DNA from: Sulfolobus sp. UBA167 | GTDB taxonomy: Archaea; Thermoproteota; Thermoprotei_A; Sulfolobales; Sulfolobaceae | Length of the DNA: 31,765 nt | Reading direction: 5' to 3' | NCBI GenBank assembly: GCA_002495845.1 | Contig: DAHF01000062.1 | Location: 1 to 31,765, forward strand | Shown here: positions 1-8,309 of the stretch, piece by piece | Numbering within the stretch: the first letter of the stretch is position 1 | Layout: each line of letters opens with the position of its first letter | Notes under the pieces: model-generated | Databases searched by the model: none | The model's input: only the letters and a program-made list of their open reading frames with translations | Told to the model about the DNA's origin: nothing | Translations under genes and position numbers: made by a program

Positions 1-776
1 AGCTCAACCATCCCGTCGTGGAAGGAATATTTCTTCATTTGAGGCGCGCTACAGCCTTCTATGAAGTGGACTGAGGAGTTCTCGTCAGCTACCAGAAGCG
101 TGTGCTCAAACTGTCCTTCCATTTCTGAGCCTATTACGAAGAAGCCCTCTACTGGCGTGCTTATATGCACGTTCTTGGGGACGTACATGAACACTCCGCC
201 GCTCCATAGAGCACCGTGAAGAGCGGCGAACTTGTGATCCGAGGCAGGAAAGATCTTCATGAAGTAATCTTTCATCAAGTCTGGATACTTCTGGACTGCT
301 TCCTCTGGGGGTAACATCACTACTCCTTTCTTGGAAAGCTCGTTCTTTACGTTAGCGTAAATAGGCTCGGATTCGAAGACTGCTACTAATCCTCCAAGAA
401 ATTCTTTTTCGCTCTGGGGTATTCCTAGCGCGTCATAGTACTTCTTTATCTCCTGCGGCACTTCGTCCCAGTTCCCCACTTTTTCAGCGTCTGGCTTAAC
501 GTATATGTCCAAGGCTGAGACGTCCAACGAAGAGAGAACTTCAGGTAACCAATTCGGAGCGGGGATCTTCTCGAATAGCTCAAGACTCTTGAGCCTGAAC
601 TTTGTCATCCACTCAGGCTCCTTCTTAGCCTTTGATATGGCTTCTACAGTGCTTGCGGTCAACCCTGATTGAACCATCCTCCTATGGAACTCGGACTCTG
701 AGACTTTGTTGTACTTTGCTTCCATTGAAGCATTAATGAGCTCGTTTATGTCCAAAGATATCTTGTCCTCTGTCAT
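1..776 (-). CDS. sufB: Fe-S cluster assembly scaffold SufB, partial (C-terminal part outside the window)
   Basis: The first 258 residues are present; the gene runs off the window at base 1. The protein reads MTEDKISLDINELINASMEA at its start and contains the SufB-family stretch HFIEGCSAP near the window edge. The SufBCD complex builds Fe-S clusters in the cytoplasm: SufB is the scaffold and SufC the ATPase. SufB is preferred over SufD because of the N-terminal region and the EGCSAP segment. The start is the ATG at 776-774. sufC lies 65 nt upstream on the same strand, and the gap holds a possible own TATA element near 806-817, about 26 nt from a start site close to the ATG. Family assignment is firm; the missing C-terminal half was not seen. 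Confidence 0.9.
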   Translation of the reverse strand, partial: MTEDKISLDINELINASMEAKYNKVSESEFHRRMVQSGLTASTVEAISKAKKEPEWMTKFRLKSLELFEKIPAPNWLPEVLSSLDVSALDIYVKPDAEKVGNWDEVPQEIKKYYDALGIPQSEKEFLGGLVAVFESEPIYANVKNELSKKGVVMLPPEEAVQKYPDLMKDYFMKIFPASDHKFAALHGALWSGGVFMYVPKNVHISTPVEGFFVIGSEMEGQFEHTLLVADENSSVHFIEGCSAPQMKKYSFHDGMVE

Positions 777-805
777 GCTACATCTACTTTAACTATGTTA
801 AAGAA

Positions 806-817
806 GAAATAAAAACC
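806..817 (-). promoter_or_regulatory. Possible TATA box for sufB
   Basis: On the minus strand the sequence reads GGTTTTTATTTC, in the sufC-sufB gap. Its centre is about 34 nt from the sufB ATG, leaving a leader of roughly 8-10 nt. It may allow sufB to be transcribed independently of sufC. Confidence 0.35.
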
Positions 818-841
818 TTTGGTACATCAGTTTTGCTTTCT

Positions 842-1582
842 TTATTCCTTTATCACTGACTCATAACCGAACTCATCTATCTTCTTCGCCAGTTCCATCG
901 TTCCTGATGCAGCAATTTTGCCTTTGTAAAGAACATGGACTTGGTCTGCGTTTATGTGATCCAATATCCTTCTGTAATGGGTTATAATAAGATAACCAGT
1001 AGAGTTCTGCTCCCTTAGTTGAGATATAGCTTTCGATATTATCGAAAGACCGTCCACGTCAACGCCCGAGTCTGGCTCATCTAGAATGGCAAACTTAGGC
1101 TTCAATAGGAGCATTTGAAGAACTTCGACCCTCTTCTTCTCTCCTCCGCTGAACCCCTCATGGACTCCCCTGTTTAGAAGAGTCTCCTGAATTCCCACTT
1201 CCTTACTTATAGATCTCACTTCTTGCACTATCTGAGGCACTGATGCTGTGGAACCCTTGACTTTGTTATACTCAGCCACAAGAAGGGTTGACAGCCTCAC
1301 TCCTGGGACTTCCACTGGGTTCTGAAAAGCTAGAAATAAGCCCTTCTTAGCTTTCTCAAAAGTGTCGATATTAGTTACATCCTCGCCGTCAACTGTTATC
1401 TTCCCCTTCGTTATCTTGTACTTAGGATGACCCAAAAGGGCCAATGAAAGCGTGGTTTTCCCTGAGCCGTTAGGCCCCATCAAGGCATGAATTTCTCCGC
1501 TTTTGATCTCAAGGCTTATTCCCTTTAGTATTTCCTTACCTTCGACCTCAACATGTAAGTCCTCTATTTTTAATGTTGACAT
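842..1582 (-). CDS. sufC: Fe-S assembly ATPase SufC
   Basis: This 246-residue ABC-type ATPase energises the SufBCD scaffold. Visible motifs are Walker A GPNGSGKT (residues 36-43), a Q-loop in AFQNPVEVPG, the signature FSGGEKKRVEV (about 143-153), Walker B FAILDEPDSGVD with the catalytic Glu, and the H-loop ITHYRRIL. The SufC-specific DEPDSGVDVDGL separates it from ordinary transport ATPases. Length matches the usual 245-255 residues. It sits 19 nt behind the AbrB-PhoU gene and 65 nt before sufB, all on minus, so a three-gene transcript is likely. Confidence 0.96.
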   Translation of the reverse strand: MSTLKIEDLHVEVEGKEILKGISLEIKSGEIHALMGPNGSGKTTLSLALLGHPKYKITKGKITVDGEDVTNIDTFEKAKKGLFLAFQNPVEVPGVRLSTLLVAEYNKVKGSTASVPQIVQEVRSISKEVGIQETLLNRGVHEGFSGGEKKRVEVLQMLLLKPKFAILDEPDSGVDVDGLSIISKAISQLREQNSTGYLIITHYRRILDHINADQVHVLYKGKIAASGTMELAKKIDEFGYESVIKE

Positions 1583-1601
1583 AATGTATAGACTTTTCCT
1601 T

Positions 1602-2603
1602 TCATCCCGTTAAATTTCTTTCCATCCAAGGTAAATCTTCTAAGAAGATCGTACAGGAGCTGTTAGCTAACGCTCCTTCCATCATGGAGAGGATCTCGTT
1701 AACGTAGAATCTGAGGAGTTGGGGGCAATTCTTGAAGGAGTCATTCATCATGTTCTTTATCTGGTAGATTATTGTTGTGCCATTCGATATTCGCTTCACG
1801 CTAGGAAATAGTATGCTCATGACTATTTCGTCCAAAAGATCGTTCATGTTACCGAGGATCTGCTTTAAGGCTTCAGCTATGTTTGGTTCTAACTTAGTTG
1901 TCTTCACGTAATCACCTAGCTTGTCCAAGATCGAATCTATATTCAGAAGAATTGAAGCGTTTACTATCACGAAGGAGTTCTTCGTGAAGTCAGACTCAGC
2001 GTAAAGCTTATTTCCAACAGTTCTTCTTAAGAGCATGAGATATATCTTTCTCAAGTCCTCTTGATTGGCGTAAACTTCCTTGACCTCTTGGTTAGTTAAT
2101 AAAGAAATGAAGTTGTCTATCTTTTTCGACATGATGTTAAGTATCCTCCTGAGGAGGCTTTCCATTCCTATTTTCTCTATGTCCAGAAGACACTCTAACT
2201 TAACCCTGTTTTCACTGCTCTCCGTGAGCTCCGCGCCTACTAGCTGTTTCGAAAACTCGGAAACCTCCTCAATGTCCTTAGGGTTGAAGGGCTTCTTGCT
2301 CTCGAAAACTATTTCGTCGTAACCAAGAGAATATAGGCAAGTTAAAACCTTTGTCATTGGTTGTTTTAACGTGTCTATGTCTAGGACTATGCTCTTCCTT
2401 CCGGCGTTGAACTTTATCTTCTCGGCAACCAGCTTGAGGGTGCCGTCATCTAGAACTTCCATAATTATCTTGTCTCCTGGGTTTATCTTCCACTTGTTTA
2501 TCCATTTTTTTGGCAAGGTAATGAAAAGGGATGATGACCCGAGCTTCTGTACTTTCCTCGTTTCCATATCCTTACTGTTTCTGTCTTCGGTCAAAGCAAC
2601 CAT
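1602..2603 (-). CDS. AbrB/SpoVT-like plus PhoU-like domain regulator
   Basis: This 333-residue protein has two parts. Residues about 15-60 match an AbrB/SpoVT swapped-hairpin DNA-binding fold (KVQKLGSSSLFITLPKKWINKW, NPGDKI, followed by LDDGTLKL). Residues about 100-330 are helical and PhoU-like (LLRRILNIMSKKIDNFISLL, RKIYLMLLRRTVGNKLY). Archaeal proteins of this build are annotated as PhoU-family phosphate regulators, but no phosphate transporter is nearby. Here it precedes sufC by 19 nt, so a role in controlling the suf genes is possible (inference). The start at 2603 is supported by a TATA box about 26 nt upstream, giving a leaderless mRNA. Confidence 0.8.
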   Translation of the reverse strand: MVALTEDRNSKDMETRKVQKLGSSSLFITLPKKWINKWKINPGDKIIMEVLDDGTLKLVAEKIKFNAGRKSIVLDIDTLKQPMTKVLTCLYSLGYDEIVFESKKPFNPKDIEEVSEFSKQLVGAELTESSENRVKLECLLDIEKIGMESLLRRILNIMSKKIDNFISLLTNQEVKEVYANQEDLRKIYLMLLRRTVGNKLYAESDFTKNSFVIVNASILLNIDSILDKLGDYVKTTKLEPNIAEALKQILGNMNDLLDEIVMSILFPSVKRISNGTTIIYQIKNMMNDSFKNCPQLLRFYVNEILSMMEGALANSSCTIFLEDLPWMERNLTG

Positions 2604-2622
2604 ATAACTATTAATAAACAGT

Positions 2623-2634
2623 GTTTATAAAAAC
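2623..2634 (-). promoter_or_regulatory. TATA box of the AbrB-PhoU/suf operon
   Basis: The minus strand reads GTTTTTATAAAC. Its centre lies about 25 nt upstream of the ATG at 2603, so the predicted transcript starts at or next to the start codon (leaderless). Confidence 0.6.
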
Positions 2635-2671
2635 ATTATAGACTCTTAATAAGACTTAGATATGGGAGTTT

Positions 2672-3022
2672 TTACGTCGACTTACGTGATATCCTTATCC
2701 TAAGTACCCACTTGACTCTCTCCACCTTGATGGAATCAGAGTCTGCGTCCTCTGGGAGGTTTACCTCAGCTTGATAGACGTTGCCCATCTTGTCCTTGCA
2801 CTTGAACTTCATGAGATTTCCCTCAATTTTCATGTAAATTGAGGTAGGATCTATGTAAGGTACGTCGACTATGCAATCATAATGGTCTTCACAAGCGTAC
2901 ATGTCTAAGAGAGGAGCAGAGAAGAACTCCCTTTCCAAGCTCTCCATCTCCCTTTGAAAATTAGCCATCTCTTTCCTGATAATCGAATTCATCATTTCGT
3001 TGAAATCCTTGTAGACAGGCAT
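2672..3022 (-). CDS. Small heat-shock protein-like (Hsp20/alpha-crystallin fold) protein
   Basis: The product is 116 residues. A charged helical N-terminus (KDFNEMMNSIIRKEMANFQREMESLERE) is followed by a beta-rich domain that resembles an alpha-crystallin domain (YDCIVDVPYIDPTSIYMKIEGNLM, then AEVNLPEDADSDSIKVERVKWVLRIRI). It ends right after the last strand and has no clear C-terminal I-x-I extension, so it may not form the usual large oligomers. It starts 5 nt behind the PAC2 gene and is the last gene of the gcvT-gcvH-PAC2 run. Fold assignment is likely; the role in this operon is unknown. Confidence 0.65.
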   Translation of the reverse strand: MPVYKDFNEMMNSIIRKEMANFQREMESLEREFFSAPLLDMYACEDHYDCIVDVPYIDPTSIYMKIEGNLMKFKCKDKMGNVYQAEVNLPEDADSDSIKVERVKWVLRIRISRKST

Positions 3023-3027
3023 TTAGA

Positions 3028-3801
3028 TCACGCATAAGTTGAGGGCTTCACAGACGTGTACCCCGGCATCTCTTTCTTGGTCTGTTCCATGAGCCCCTTT
3101 ATCTTCGCCCTGACTTCCTCGGCTTCCTTGAGTAATGCTGAGGTGTCTATCTGGATCCCGGTGTACTTGCTTACAACATCTAGGGCTACCGCTGATGCTT
3201 CAGGGTCGGGCAAGTCGAGGAACGACTCAACTACTATCACTAGGTTCTTCATCCCTCTCCTAGCAGTTTCCAGGAGGATCGGAGCGTAAGGACCTGCTAT
3301 GTAACCTTCCTCGAACCTCTTCATCAGTCCGGTTTTGTTTATTTCCTCGCCTAAGGATTCATCGTTAGCAATCCAGAACGGAGAGGGCTTCTCTAGGTCT
3401 AGCCTGTTCTGAACTGGCAATCCCGTTATGGATATGACGAGAGCAGGGGAGAACTTAGAAAGGTACTCAACCAATGCCGATGCCAAGGCTTGGACTGAAT
3501 CTGAAGGTATCGCTGTCCAAGAATGGACTAGAATGAAATTATCCCTGTGATACAGGGAAATAGGGGACTTAGCTATTCCTGATGAAATGTGTGATATAGG
3601 AGGCAAATAAGAGTCAGAGTACACTTGGGCGAATTCCTTGAAGTTACCGTTGCTTATCAGGAACTCAGTTGAGATCCCTCCCACAAGGCCAGCGTCAGGA
3701 AGGCCTAAAATCACGTAAGTCGGTTTAGCTACCTCTGGGATATATTTTTCTCTAAACTCTATTCCGTTCAAGTTACTCACCTTTTTGTATTTTCTCAACA
3801 T
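3028..3801 (-). CDS. PAC2 family protein (proteasome assembly chaperone-like)
   Basis: This 257-residue protein contains the PAC2-type N-terminal signature YVILGLPDAGLVGGISTEFL (about residues 28-47), followed by the alpha/beta core (ALVISITGLPVQNRLDLEKP, NLVIVVESFLDLPDPEASAVAL) and a C-terminal helix. Archaeal PAC2 proteins relate to eukaryotic proteasome assembly chaperones, but their function in archaea is not settled. The ATG at 3801 lies 29 nt inside gcvH in another frame. A GTG at 3780 would shorten the protein by seven residues and reduce the overlap, and may be the true start. It is probably translated from the gcv message. Confidence 0.8.
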   Translation of the reverse strand: MLRKYKKVSNLNGIEFREKYIPEVAKPTYVILGLPDAGLVGGISTEFLISNGNFKEFAQVYSDSYLPPISHISSGIAKSPISLYHRDNFILVHSWTAIPSDSVQALASALVEYLSKFSPALVISITGLPVQNRLDLEKPSPFWIANDESLGEEINKTGLMKRFEEGYIAGPYAPILLETARRGMKNLVIVVESFLDLPDPEASAVALDVVSKYTGIQIDTSALLKEAEEVRAKIKGLMEQTKKEMPGYTSVKPSTYA

Positions 3802-4183
3802 ATTTTTCTGCGTTCATCAATTTTACCTTTTCGTTAACGTTGTTACACTTCAGCTTGAATATCCAACCTTTCCCGTAAGGGTCAAGGTTCATTAGTTCAG
3901 GGGACGACGTGAGCTCCTCATTAACCTGACACACCTTACCTGAAAGGGGGGCGTAAATATCTACAGCGGCTTTAACTGACTCCACTACCCCTATAGAATC
4001 TCCCGAGTTAAACTCCCTTCCGACTTCAGGTAGCTCTATACCTACTATGTCACGAAGCTTCTTCTGAGCGTAATCCGTAATTCCTACTGTAGCGATGTCG
4101 CCTTCTAGTCTAACCCACTCGTCCGTTTCAGTGTAAAGTAAATCCGAAAGAACCGTGTACTTACCTACCTTTATTTCTGCCAT
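3773..4183 (-). CDS. gcvH: Glycine cleavage system H protein
   Basis: This 136-residue lipoyl carrier shuttles the aminomethyl group from P-protein to T-protein. The lipoylation site is Lys71 in GVVESVKAAVDIYAPLSG, and the N-terminal YTETDEWVRLEGDIATVGIT is typical of the family. The start codon overlaps the gcvT stop by one base (TAATG), so translation is probably coupled. Length agrees with the family norm of 125-145 residues. Confidence 0.97.
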   Translation of the reverse strand: MAEIKVGKYTVLSDLLYTETDEWVRLEGDIATVGITDYAQKKLRDIVGIELPEVGREFNSGDSIGVVESVKAAVDIYAPLSGKVCQVNEELTSSPELMNLDPYGKGWIFKLKCNNVNEKVKLMNAEKYVEKIQKGE

Positions 4184-5220
4184 TAAATAAATGGGAAGTC
4201 ATCCATTTTTATTTCATACGTTCTTCCCCTTATTTCCACGGTCGTAGAGTAACCCAGAAAGAAGTGCTGAGGAGAGATGTAGCCCATGCCGATCACCCTG
4301 TTGAGGAAAGGAGAGAAAGTCGAGCTCGTCACATAACCTACTTTGCTCCCCAAGGATGTCACTTCCATCCCATTTCTCGGTATGATCCTCAGGCCTTTCT
4401 TCATCTTGAAGCCGAACCTGATCTTTGAAACTCCGTTCCTCAGTTGTTCTACTATAGCGTCCTTTCCGACGAACCCTTTGGACAAGGAAAATACCCAATA
4501 CCTGGACTCAACAGGAGTAACGCTCTCGTCTATGTCCTCTCCGTAGAGAAGATAACCCATCTCTTGCCTTATGCTGTCCCTTGTTACCAAGCCTGCAGGC
4601 TTTACGCCACTTTGGGTTAACTTAGTGAAAATCTTGCCAGCGACCTCAGGTTCGGCCCAGATCTCTATTCCATCCTCACCCGTCCAGCCCGACCTACTGA
4701 GCAAGAAGACGTCCATTCCCATGTAGTTGGCGTTTAACTTGAACGTCATGCGGGGTATTTCGTCCACATTGAAGGTTTCTTTCACCCTCTTGCCTTGGAT
4801 TGCGATCATCACAAGACTGAAGGTTAGGTCTTCAACGTCCAAGGACGAGTTGGACCTTATCCATTTGATAACCTTTTCCCTGTTCACAGCGTTAGTGACC
4901 AAGAGGAATTCCGAGTCGCTTACCTTATACGTCATAACGTCGTCTATGAATCCTCCTTTGTCATTGAGAAAAGCTGTAGGACCTATCATTTGCCCGGGGC
5001 TTCCGTTGAGTTCCTTAGCTATGAGTTCCTCGAGTTCCTCTGCTCTTCCCTTAACTCTCAGCCTTCCCATATGCGATAGATCGAAAATAGCTACCGAGTT
5101 CCTGACGGCTAAATGCTCCTCTTGGTAGCTAGAGTAAGTCATGGGCATATTCCATCCTGCAAACTCGCCAAAGTTTGCTCCTAACTTTTCTTCAACTTCA
5201 AACAGTGGGGAAACAAACAT
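4183..5220 (-). CDS. gcvT: Glycine cleavage system T protein (aminomethyltransferase)
   Basis: This 345-residue protein transfers the methylene group from lipoyl-H to tetrahydrofolate or the archaeal equivalent, and releases ammonia. Family features include FAGWNMPMTYSSYQEEHLAVRN, FDLSHMGRLRVKG, the folate-site region SRSGWTGEDGIEIW and GLVTRDSIRQEMGYLLYGEDID. It diverges from gcvPA across only 40 bp. A minus-strand TATA-like AATCTAAATACTC at 5243-5255 would place transcription start within a few bases of the ATG. The downstream order gcvH, PAC2, Hsp20 suggests one message. Confidence 0.96.
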   Translation of the reverse strand: MFVSPLFEVEEKLGANFGEFAGWNMPMTYSSYQEEHLAVRNSVAIFDLSHMGRLRVKGRAEELEELIAKELNGSPGQMIGPTAFLNDKGGFIDDVMTYKVSDSEFLLVTNAVNREKVIKWIRSNSSLDVEDLTFSLVMIAIQGKRVKETFNVDEIPRMTFKLNANYMGMDVFLLSRSGWTGEDGIEIWAEPEVAGKIFTKLTQSGVKPAGLVTRDSIRQEMGYLLYGEDIDESVTPVESRYWVFSLSKGFVGKDAIVEQLRNGVSKIRFGFKMKKGLRIIPRNGMEVTSLGSKVGYVTSSTFSPFLNRVIGMGYISPQHFFLGYSTTVEIRGRTYEIKMDDFPFI

Positions 5221-5260
5221 TAATTAAATAGAGCACGTTGGTGAGTATTTAGATTAACTC
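5221..5260. promoter_or_regulatory. Interlocked divergent promoters of the gcvT and gcvPA operons
   Basis: The 40-bp gap carries a plus-strand TATA-like TAATTAAATA (5221-5230), about 35 nt before the gcvPA ATG. It also carries a minus-strand TATA-like element at 5243-5255, about 29 nt before the gcvT ATG. Each TATA element lies over the predicted start site of the other promoter, so the two polymerases probably cannot bind together. This could be a site of joint control. Confidence 0.5.
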
Positions 5261-6589
5261 ATGACCCATCCATGGTTACCTAACTTATCCTCGAAGGAGG
5301 ATATCTTGAAGGCAATGGGAAAGACTGAGAACGATCTCTTCAGCGACGTGCCTAAGGAGTTGATGATCAAGGGAGAGCTCAGCTTGCCCCACGCAAGGTC
5401 AGAATATGAAGTGAAAATGAGGTTGAGGGAACTGAAGGATAAGAACGTTGAACTGAAGTACCCACCTTTCCTCGGTGGAGGGGTCTGCCCCCATTACGTG
5501 CCAGAGGCGGTTAAGTTCATCATAGGCAGGTCTGAGTTCTATACTTCCTACACTCCCTATCAGCCTGAAATATCTCAAGGTATACTCCAAGCCCTTTACG
5601 AGTACCAGAGCCTCATGGCTGAAATCTTGGATATGGAGGTAGTGAATTCCTCAATGTATGACTGGGGGTCTTCCTTGGCTGAGGCAGTGTTGATGGCTTT
5701 TAGAATTAACGGAAGAAAGAAAGTTATAATACCAGAGCTGATCAATCCACTTCACGAGGAAGTCCTGAGGACGTGGACTGAGCCAAGGGGGATTCAACTA
5801 GTCAAAGTAAGACCTAATGAAGAGGGGACTTTAGATCTCGACGACTTGTCAAGAAAACTGAACGGAGAGGTCTCATCGATATATGTGGAACAGCCTAACT
5901 TCTACGGCATTCTAGAAGACAATTTAGAGACAGTAGTAGACCTTGCGAGAAAGCTTAAAGTCGTTACCATAATGGGGGTGAACCCGTTATCTCTTTCATT
6001 GATAAAACCTCCAGGGGAATATGGTGTAGACATAGCCGTTGGGGATGGACAGGAGTTGGGAATTCCCTTAAACTACGGTGGCCCTTACATGGGGATAATG
6101 GCTGTTAGATGGGACGCTAGGTTAGTGAGGCAGATGCCAGGCAGAATAGTAGGGAAAACCAAGGACGAAAACGGAAGGCAAGGATATACTCTGATCCTGC
6201 AAACTAGGGAGCAGTTCGCGCGAAGAGAGAAGGCTACGTCTAACATAACTACAAACGAAGCGCTAATGGCCATAGCTAACGCAGTCTACATCTCCCTCCT
6301 AGGAAAGAACGGCTTCAAGGAATTAGGCGAGGAAATATATAAGAGGAGCCACTATGCCATGAGGAAGATCGTCAAGGAACTAGGATATTCCAGGAAATTC
6401 CAAGGCGATTTCTTTGAAGAGTTTGAGATAAATCTCAAAAATTACGACAAGGTACACAATGCCCTTTTGAGGCACGGAATACATGGGGGGTTGAAGTTGA
6501 GCGACACGTCTTCCCTCCTATGCGTAACGGAGGTGCACTCCAAGAAAGCCATAGATGAAATGGTATCGGTAATGAAAGAGGTGATGTGA
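5261..6589 (+). CDS. gcvPA: Glycine dehydrogenase (decarboxylating) subunit 1
   Basis: This 442-residue alpha subunit of the split P-protein pairs with GcvPB to decarboxylate glycine. Family features include the N-terminal FLGGGVCPHYVPEAVKFI, YTPYQPEISQGILQALYEYQSL, DMEVVNSSMYDWGSSLAEA and GQELGIPLNYGGPYMGIMA. The PLP lysine is on the other subunit, as expected for the two-gene form of archaea and many bacteria. Its TGA is followed at once by the gcvPB ATG. No lipoamide dehydrogenase (L protein) is in the window. Confidence 0.97.
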   Translation: MTHPWLPNLSSKEDILKAMGKTENDLFSDVPKELMIKGELSLPHARSEYEVKMRLRELKDKNVELKYPPFLGGGVCPHYVPEAVKFIIGRSEFYTSYTPYQPEISQGILQALYEYQSLMAEILDMEVVNSSMYDWGSSLAEAVLMAFRINGRKKVIIPELINPLHEEVLRTWTEPRGIQLVKVRPNEEGTLDLDDLSRKLNGEVSSIYVEQPNFYGILEDNLETVVDLARKLKVVTIMGVNPLSLSLIKPPGEYGVDIAVGDGQELGIPLNYGGPYMGIMAVRWDARLVRQMPGRIVGKTKDENGRQGYTLILQTREQFARREKATSNITTNEALMAIANAVYISLLGKNGFKELGEEIYKRSHYAMRKIVKELGYSRKFQGDFFEEFEINLKNYDKVHNALLRHGIHGGLKLSDTSSLLCVTEVHSKKAIDEMVSVMKEVM

Positions 6590-8095
6590 ATGTGGAGACA
6601 AGCTCTATGGGACGAACCCCTAATATTTGAGATTAACAAGACCGGATCTAGCAGGCAGGGGATCATGATCCCCAAGGAGGACATAGAGGATGACGTTTCG
6701 ATTCCCGATTCACTGAGGAGAAAGGAGATAGACCTTCCTGAGCTGACAGAAAACGAAGTTGTAAGGCACTTCGTCAGGTTGTCGCAGATGAACTACGGCG
6801 TAGATACTGGAATGATGCCCTTGGGATCATGTACTATGAAATATAATCCTAAATCGGAAGAACTGGCCCAGACTATAACTGAAGATTACCACCCGCTTCA
6901 GGACGAGAGCACAGTACAGGGAACCCTTGAGATGGTGTATGAAACCCAGGAATGGCTAAAGGAGGTCACCGGAATGGATGAGTGCTCCCTTCAAGTACCA
7001 GCTGGATCGGCCGGTGAACTAGCTGGAGTTATAATGATGAGAAAGTATCATCTCGGGAAGATGAGCCACAAGGATGAGATGCTTGTGGCGGATACAGCAC
7101 ATGGAACTAACCCAGCCAGCGCGTCTATGGGAGGATATAAGGTGGTCTACATAAAGTCAAATGAGGAAGGGCTAGTAGACGTTGACCTCCTGAGGTCTAC
7201 CGTAAGCGAACGAACAGCGGGGTTCATGCTCACTAACCCTAACACCTTAGGCCTATTTGAAGAGAACATAGCAGAGATCTCTAAGGTAATTCATGAAAAA
7301 GGAGGTCTACTCTATTACGACGGCGCAAATCTGAATGGAATACTGGGGATCGTTAGACCAGGAGACATGGGCTTTGACGTAGTCCACCTGAACTTGCACA
7401 AGACCTTCGGCGTCCCTCACGGCGGAGGTGGGCCTGGGGCTGGGGCGCTCTGTGCAAAGGGAGAGATGGCTAGATATTTACCTTACCCAATAGTCAAAAA
7501 AGCGGATGGAAAGTTCACCTTGTATAAGCCTGAAAGGAGCATAGGAAAGATATCATCTTTCAATGGAAACATAGGGAATGTAGCTAGAGCTTACGTGTAC
7601 ATCTTGGGATTAGGAAAAGAGGGGATCTCGGAGATAGCGAGGCTGAGCACTTTAGCTACTAACTACCTAATATACAAGCTTAAGGACAGCAACCTGGAGC
7701 TAAGATCACCGGATAGACCTAGAAAACACGAAGTGGTATTCAGCGCCAAGAGGATCTATGACGAAACCGGGGTTTCCGCGCTAGACATAGCAAAGGGACT
7801 GTTAGACGAGGGATTTTACGCCCCGACCATTTATTTTCCCCCAATTGTAGAGGAAGCATTGATGATTGAACCCACAGAAACGGAATCCATTGAGACGTTA
7901 GATATGTTTGCTAATGCTTTACTAAAAATAATTGAGAATGCTTATAAGAACCCAGATAGACTAAGACAGTCTCCTTCCAACACAGCGGTGAGCAGACTCG
8001 ACCAAACCAAAGCCAATCATCCTTCCACTGTGACACCCTCATATAAGGTCGAGAAGCTTAGACTATTGTTGAAAAATGATCTGATATTAAAGTAA
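6590..8095 (+). CDS. gcvPB: Glycine dehydrogenase (decarboxylating) subunit 2
   Basis: This 501-residue catalytic subunit carries the PLP-binding Lys271 in HLNLHKTFGVPHGGGGPGAG. Other family segments are MPLGSCTMKYNPK, DEHHP-like EDYHPLQDESTVQG, VADTAHGTNPASA and, near the C-terminus, SPSNTAVSRLDQTKANHP. The ATG follows the gcvPA stop with no gap, so the two subunits are made in equal amounts. The gene is followed by a 9-bp inverted repeat at 8104-8130. Confidence 0.97.
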   Translation: MWRQALWDEPLIFEINKTGSSRQGIMIPKEDIEDDVSIPDSLRRKEIDLPELTENEVVRHFVRLSQMNYGVDTGMMPLGSCTMKYNPKSEELAQTITEDYHPLQDESTVQGTLEMVYETQEWLKEVTGMDECSLQVPAGSAGELAGVIMMRKYHLGKMSHKDEMLVADTAHGTNPASASMGGYKVVYIKSNEEGLVDVDLLRSTVSERTAGFMLTNPNTLGLFEENIAEISKVIHEKGGLLYYDGANLNGILGIVRPGDMGFDVVHLNLHKTFGVPHGGGGPGAGALCAKGEMARYLPYPIVKKADGKFTLYKPERSIGKISSFNGNIGNVARAYVYILGLGKEGISEIARLSTLATNYLIYKLKDSNLELRSPDRPRKHEVVFSAKRIYDETGVSALDIAKGLLDEGFYAPTIYFPPIVEEALMIEPTETESIETLDMFANALLKIIENAYKNPDRLRQSPSNTAVSRLDQTKANHPSTVTPSYKVEKLRLLLKNDLILK

Positions 8096-8103
8096 TAAGA
8101 CCT

Positions 8104-8130
8104 TTAATAGATCTCTATAGAATCTATTAA
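8104..8130 (+). repeat. Perfect 9-bp inverted repeat after gcvPB
   Basis: TTAATAGAT (8104-8112) and ATCTATTAA (8122-8130) are exact reverse complements around a 9-nt loop, starting 9 nt after the gcvPB stop. In RNA this is an AU-rich hairpin. It is not followed by a long T-run, so it could be a 3' end or processing signal, or a protein-binding site. Archaeal terminators usually need only T-runs. Confidence 0.5.
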
Positions 8131-8309
8131 CTTTATACCATAAAATCATTTTGGGATCTATATATATGCAATAATATAATTATATATGTATATATTTATT
8201 ATTACATTTGCACGGCTCCAATATCTCGGCAACATCCCAGCTAATAAATTGAAACTTTTTAGTTTATATATAGTGGTTAGAAATTAGCCTAAAGTCAAAA
8301 AGAAAGTCC
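8131..8309. other. AT-rich intergenic gap between gcvPB and the signal peptidase gene
   Basis: No credible ORF is present. Bases about 8155-8205 are an alternating AT tract with several overlapping TATATA runs. A short island of normal composition follows at about 8212-8245 (CACGGCTCCAATATCTCGGC and onward), which could be part of a small RNA or a gene remnant. I cannot assign it. The gap lies between convergent genes. Confidence 0.4.

Noticed and set aside
4214..4498. 94-codon frame opposite phase within gcvT, and other long antisense frames
   Set aside because: They lie inside well-recognised genes, have skewed composition and no ribosome sites or promoters; treated as shadow frames.
8150..8205. 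AT-rich tract as a possible replication origin
   Set aside because: No origin recognition box-like repeats and no cdc6/orc1 or whiP gene nearby.
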